A stretch of DNA of 64,000 bases from Aradus depressus (Eukaryota > Arthropoda > Insecta > Hemiptera > Aradidae), in contig OY759226.1 in NCBI GenBank assembly GCA_963662175.1, positions 26,318,065-26,382,064 on the forward strand, given 5' to 3'. A program made the position numbers and the translations under genes. Position 1 is the first letter of the stretch; each line of letters starts with the position of its first letter. Shown in pieces: positions 61,894 through 64,000 of this stretch. The notes under the pieces were generated by a model that saw only the letters and a list, made by a program, of their open reading frames with translations, did not search any database and was not told the DNA's origin.

Positions 61894-62239
61894 AACTTCC
61901 AAACTTCTTAGTTTTTCGGTCTTATGCTCTCAGTAGCAAATTTAAGAGTAGCTTAACAAATTTATAAATGTTTATGTACAATGTTCAGTAAGTTTTTGGC
62001 ACATCACTTACAGTTCAGTTCAGTTGGTGAAAGTTCAGCCCTTACGTAGGAAGTGTTCAGTGAACTATATCAGGTAATGGTGTTATTTAGAAATATGTTA
62101 TTTTTTAAATGTTATTTTCTTTCAACAGTAGCATACTGCTATTTAAATTTTTAAAAAAATACGAGATTTAAAAAAAAAATGATAACATATCACAGTGTAT
62201 TCTTACGTTTAATAATCTATTCTTCTCCATTTATATTTA
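60418..62239. other. Unannotated stretch of 1.8 kb
   Basis: AT-rich with A runs at 60850 and 61870 (TA repeat). 60935-60985 reads, on the minus strand, ACACTGAGGATGACACAGTA, a possible relic of the Penelope-like CTGANGAT motif. 61600-61645 has AAAGGTTGCCACCCTATTCT. The plus ORF at 60548-60808 has no recognised domain. Confidence 0.4.
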
Positions 62240-62247
62240 TAACTCAC

Positions 62248-62776
62248 CAGGGGCGTAGTCAGGATTTTGAGCAGGGGGGGGGGGGGCAAAGTTAGGCTAC
62301 CGGAGGGGGGGGGGGGGGGGGTATAGAATCCCGGGGACACAGTCCACAGTTTCCGTGGTTAGCGCTCTACACTTTTTGTTATTAATTTGGGAGACTCGGA
62401 CCTCTAGAAGCTCCCCCTGAGGTAACCACTGACTGTAATACTTAAGCTGACTTCACATGAGCAGCAAAAATGCAAAGCGCAGAAGCAGGAAATGCACGCT
62501 GTGGTTTCTGTGCTTTTAGAATTAAATGACTCACATCCAATGGTGCATTTGCCGCTGCTGCGCTTTGCATTTTGACTGCGCATTTAAAATCAGCTTTAAG
62601 AGTATAAAGTATAACATAAATGAAGATTTTGAGCGAGGAAATGAAATGATGGAATTCATGTATATTCAAATAAATGTAATATGACTTGTTTTGTACATGT
62701 ACATTTAAGTAAAGCACAATTTTCGTAATTTTGTTTTTTTGCTCTGGTGCTCCCCTCCCCCCTGGCTACATCCCTG
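62248..62776. mobile_element. hAT-type non-autonomous element
   Basis: 529 bp with ends CAGGGGCGTAGTCAGGATTT and, minus, CAGGGATGTAGCCAGGGGGG. The flanking 8 bp are TAACTCAC (62240-62247) and TAACTCAA (62777-62784), matching at 7 of 8. Contains two G runs and a nested foldback at 62441-62600. No transposase sequence. Confidence 0.8.
62441..62600. mobile_element. Short foldback MITE nested in hAT
   Basis: AAGCTGACTTCACATGAGCA, AATGCAAAGCGCAGAAGCAG and AAATGCACG are inverted at the right as GTGCATTTGCCGCTGCTGCG, CTTTGCATTTTGACTGCGC and AAATCAGCTTTA. Arms about 65 bp with some mismatches. Confidence 0.75.
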
Positions 62777-62891
62777 TAACTCAATACGAATAGAGACAGC
62801 CATTTAATAATACAATGAAATTTGAACGATTGGCCAATTAATATATTGGCTATGTAATTTCGGTCATTATTAGAGGCCAAGCTGAGTGAAC

Positions 62892-63216
62892 ATATCGCTG
62901 CCTCAGAACAAGACTGTCACAACTCAAAAAATGTGAATTTTGGGAAATCACGTTTTAAAATTCACTGATCCTTAATGGTACTTTACTTTTGATTTATTTA
63001 GAAAACTGCTGGACTTAGCTTTCACCATCGTAACATCTTCTTTAAAGCCCAACCTTGTACAATGCAAGACCGTCTGCTCTCTGGTGGCCAGAATTAGAAG
63101 TTACAATTGTGACACTCTTCCATAAAAAAGTATACCATATTATCATTCTTCCTATGAGTTTAGTACGAATTCGATATTTTTTGAGTTGTGACAGTCTTGT
63201 TCTGAGGTAGCGATAT
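62892..63216. mobile_element. Small relative of the unclassified TIR transposon
   Basis: 325 bp with 45-bp terminal repeats: ATATCGCTGCCTCAGAACAA, GACTGTCACAACTCAAAAAA at the left and, on the minus strand, ATATCGCTACCTCAGAACAA, GACTGTCACAACTCAAAAAA at the right. The frame ATATCGCT...TGnCACAnCTCAAAAAnT is shared with the 1,573-bp element at 10443-12015. No coding sequence; a MITE of the same group. Confidence 0.8.
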
Positions 63217-63770
63217 GGTTGTGTTTGTTTAGGGAAAGTGGCGTATGTTATTAGAACAGACTACACAACACCGGACAGTTAACCTACCTCAAAGCTTTCA
63301 CCGAACTGACAATAGAACTGTGAAGGAAGACTACGGCCTGCGATACTGTCCGACTGATGTTGCATTGGGCTCGGAGGGAAACGCAAGGAAGCCCAACTGT
63401 GCATGCGATGCTTCGTTCAGTGCACGCGATCTGATGCACGCTCTGTACTGTTCCGGTCGACTTCTGCTCGAACACACCTGAAACATGAATAATAACTCAT
63501 TTTAGACTTTTAGCCATAGTTGACGAACCCAGAGTAGAGCTAAGAAGAGAAAACGGGTGTGTAAAGTTTGGAAATGGATATGCAGTTGGAATAATCAGGG
63601 ATTTGTGGATAACCTGATCAGTGTTTATCCTTTCTCTCCTTGCATCATAGGAAGGAGGGAGAGAAGTGCCAACAGAAAAAAAAATGGTAATGTCAAAATG
63701 TCAAGAGAGGAGAAATCACCCACTGGTGACACTCCCTAGGCACTGAGTTGCACTCATTAATGATTAATCA
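63217..63770. other. Unassigned, relatively GC-rich stretch
   Basis: 63240-63480 has mixed composition and opens short frames on both strands, none with a recognised domain. Confidence 0.3.
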
Positions 63771-63773
63771 CTG

Positions 63774-63832
63774 TTACTGCCTGATTTGAGAAGGTCTCTA
63801 GGCCATTGGCGCTTAAGGCGTCGTTCATCGTG
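63774..63832 (-). pseudogene. Jockey-like LINE C-terminal scrap
   Basis: The minus strand reads HDERRLKRQWPRDLLKSGSN before a stop. RRLKRxWPRDLL is the characteristic last segment of Jockey-type ORF2, seen also at 44530 and 48100. Upstream homology ends at once. Confidence 0.6.
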
Positions 63833-64000
63833 TGACAGAAAGGAGGGCACGGATAAGAGGATTAATGTGGCTACTTGAGGAGAAAAATATTTTTTTTTCC
63901 TGTAAAAAAAAAAAGTTAAAAACTGAAAAGCACTTAAAATATTTAGAAAATCTGAGATTAAACGAAAGGGCTTATATTCTCCGTTCAAATAAAACCACAT

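Noticed and set aside
62442..62717. 91-residue minus ORF
   Set aside because: It spans the nested foldback MITE and hAT sequence; no conserved protein wording.
63245..63481. 78-residue plus ORF with an opposite-strand ORF
   Set aside because: Both strands are open with no motif; likely composition effect of a GC-richer patch.

Overview
The window looks like intergenic or intronic DNA from an insect, most likely a large, transposon-rich genome. It is AT-rich, has no bacterial operon structure, and carries mariner, hAT, PIF/Harbinger, pogo-like and Helitron-like DNA elements, RTE- and Jockey/CR1-type LINE tails, tRNA-derived SINEs, and a remnant of the arthropod transposon-associated DUF4817 domain. 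I cannot name the species. The only long intact host-type protein gene is an intronless 14-3-3 epsilon-like gene at 33132-33896 (minus strand). A second, tentative host signal is a 12-codon signal-peptide-like first exon with a splice donor at 29889-29924 (minus).

Layout. 1-4.9 kb: a foldback element with CAGGGTG ends, a 356-bp duplicated element, a 310-bp hammerhead-like foldback retroposon, a DUF4817 remnant and a pogo-like end. 4.9-8.6 kb: an abundant dispersed repeat (here 'rep-B', with a TACTTCCCC / GGGGAAGTTA palindromic junction) carrying a retroposed insertion, plus a SINE. 8.6-12 kb: a nested transposon cluster (hAT with 8-bp TSD, frameshifted mariner split by a second SINE family, and an unclassified 1.57-kb TIR transposon with about 15 subterminal motif copies). 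12-17 kb: SINEs, one cut by a 1,029-bp Harbinger element with TAA TSD and an internal 82-bp tandem array. 17.0-23.06 kb: a 6-kb satellite with about 1.54/1.41-kb higher-order units, whose monomers align to the main SINE family. 23-29 kb: two RTE LINE tails, rep-B arrays, an unrecognised ORF, and a second hammerhead-like foldback with 12-bp TSD. 29-35 kb: a 5 x 94-bp array, the putative signal-peptide exon and the 14-3-3 gene. 35-64 kb: SINEs, LINE tails, Helitron-like and hAT/pogo MITEs, minisatellites and a foldback interrupted by a LINE tail.

Twenty-two copies or fragments of one tRNA-derived SINE ('SINE-A', about 340 bp full length: TAGCTCAGTGG A box, GGTTCGAAACC B box, GTCCTTCGGATGGGAC central domain) are scattered through the window. 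They serve as an internal ruler: they give the empty site of the Harbinger insertion, and they identify the origin of the satellite. The genes do not form a pathway; most of the content is mobile DNA in various stages of nesting and decay. Everything was read by eye, without database or alignment tools, so family names beyond those with visible motifs are inference.
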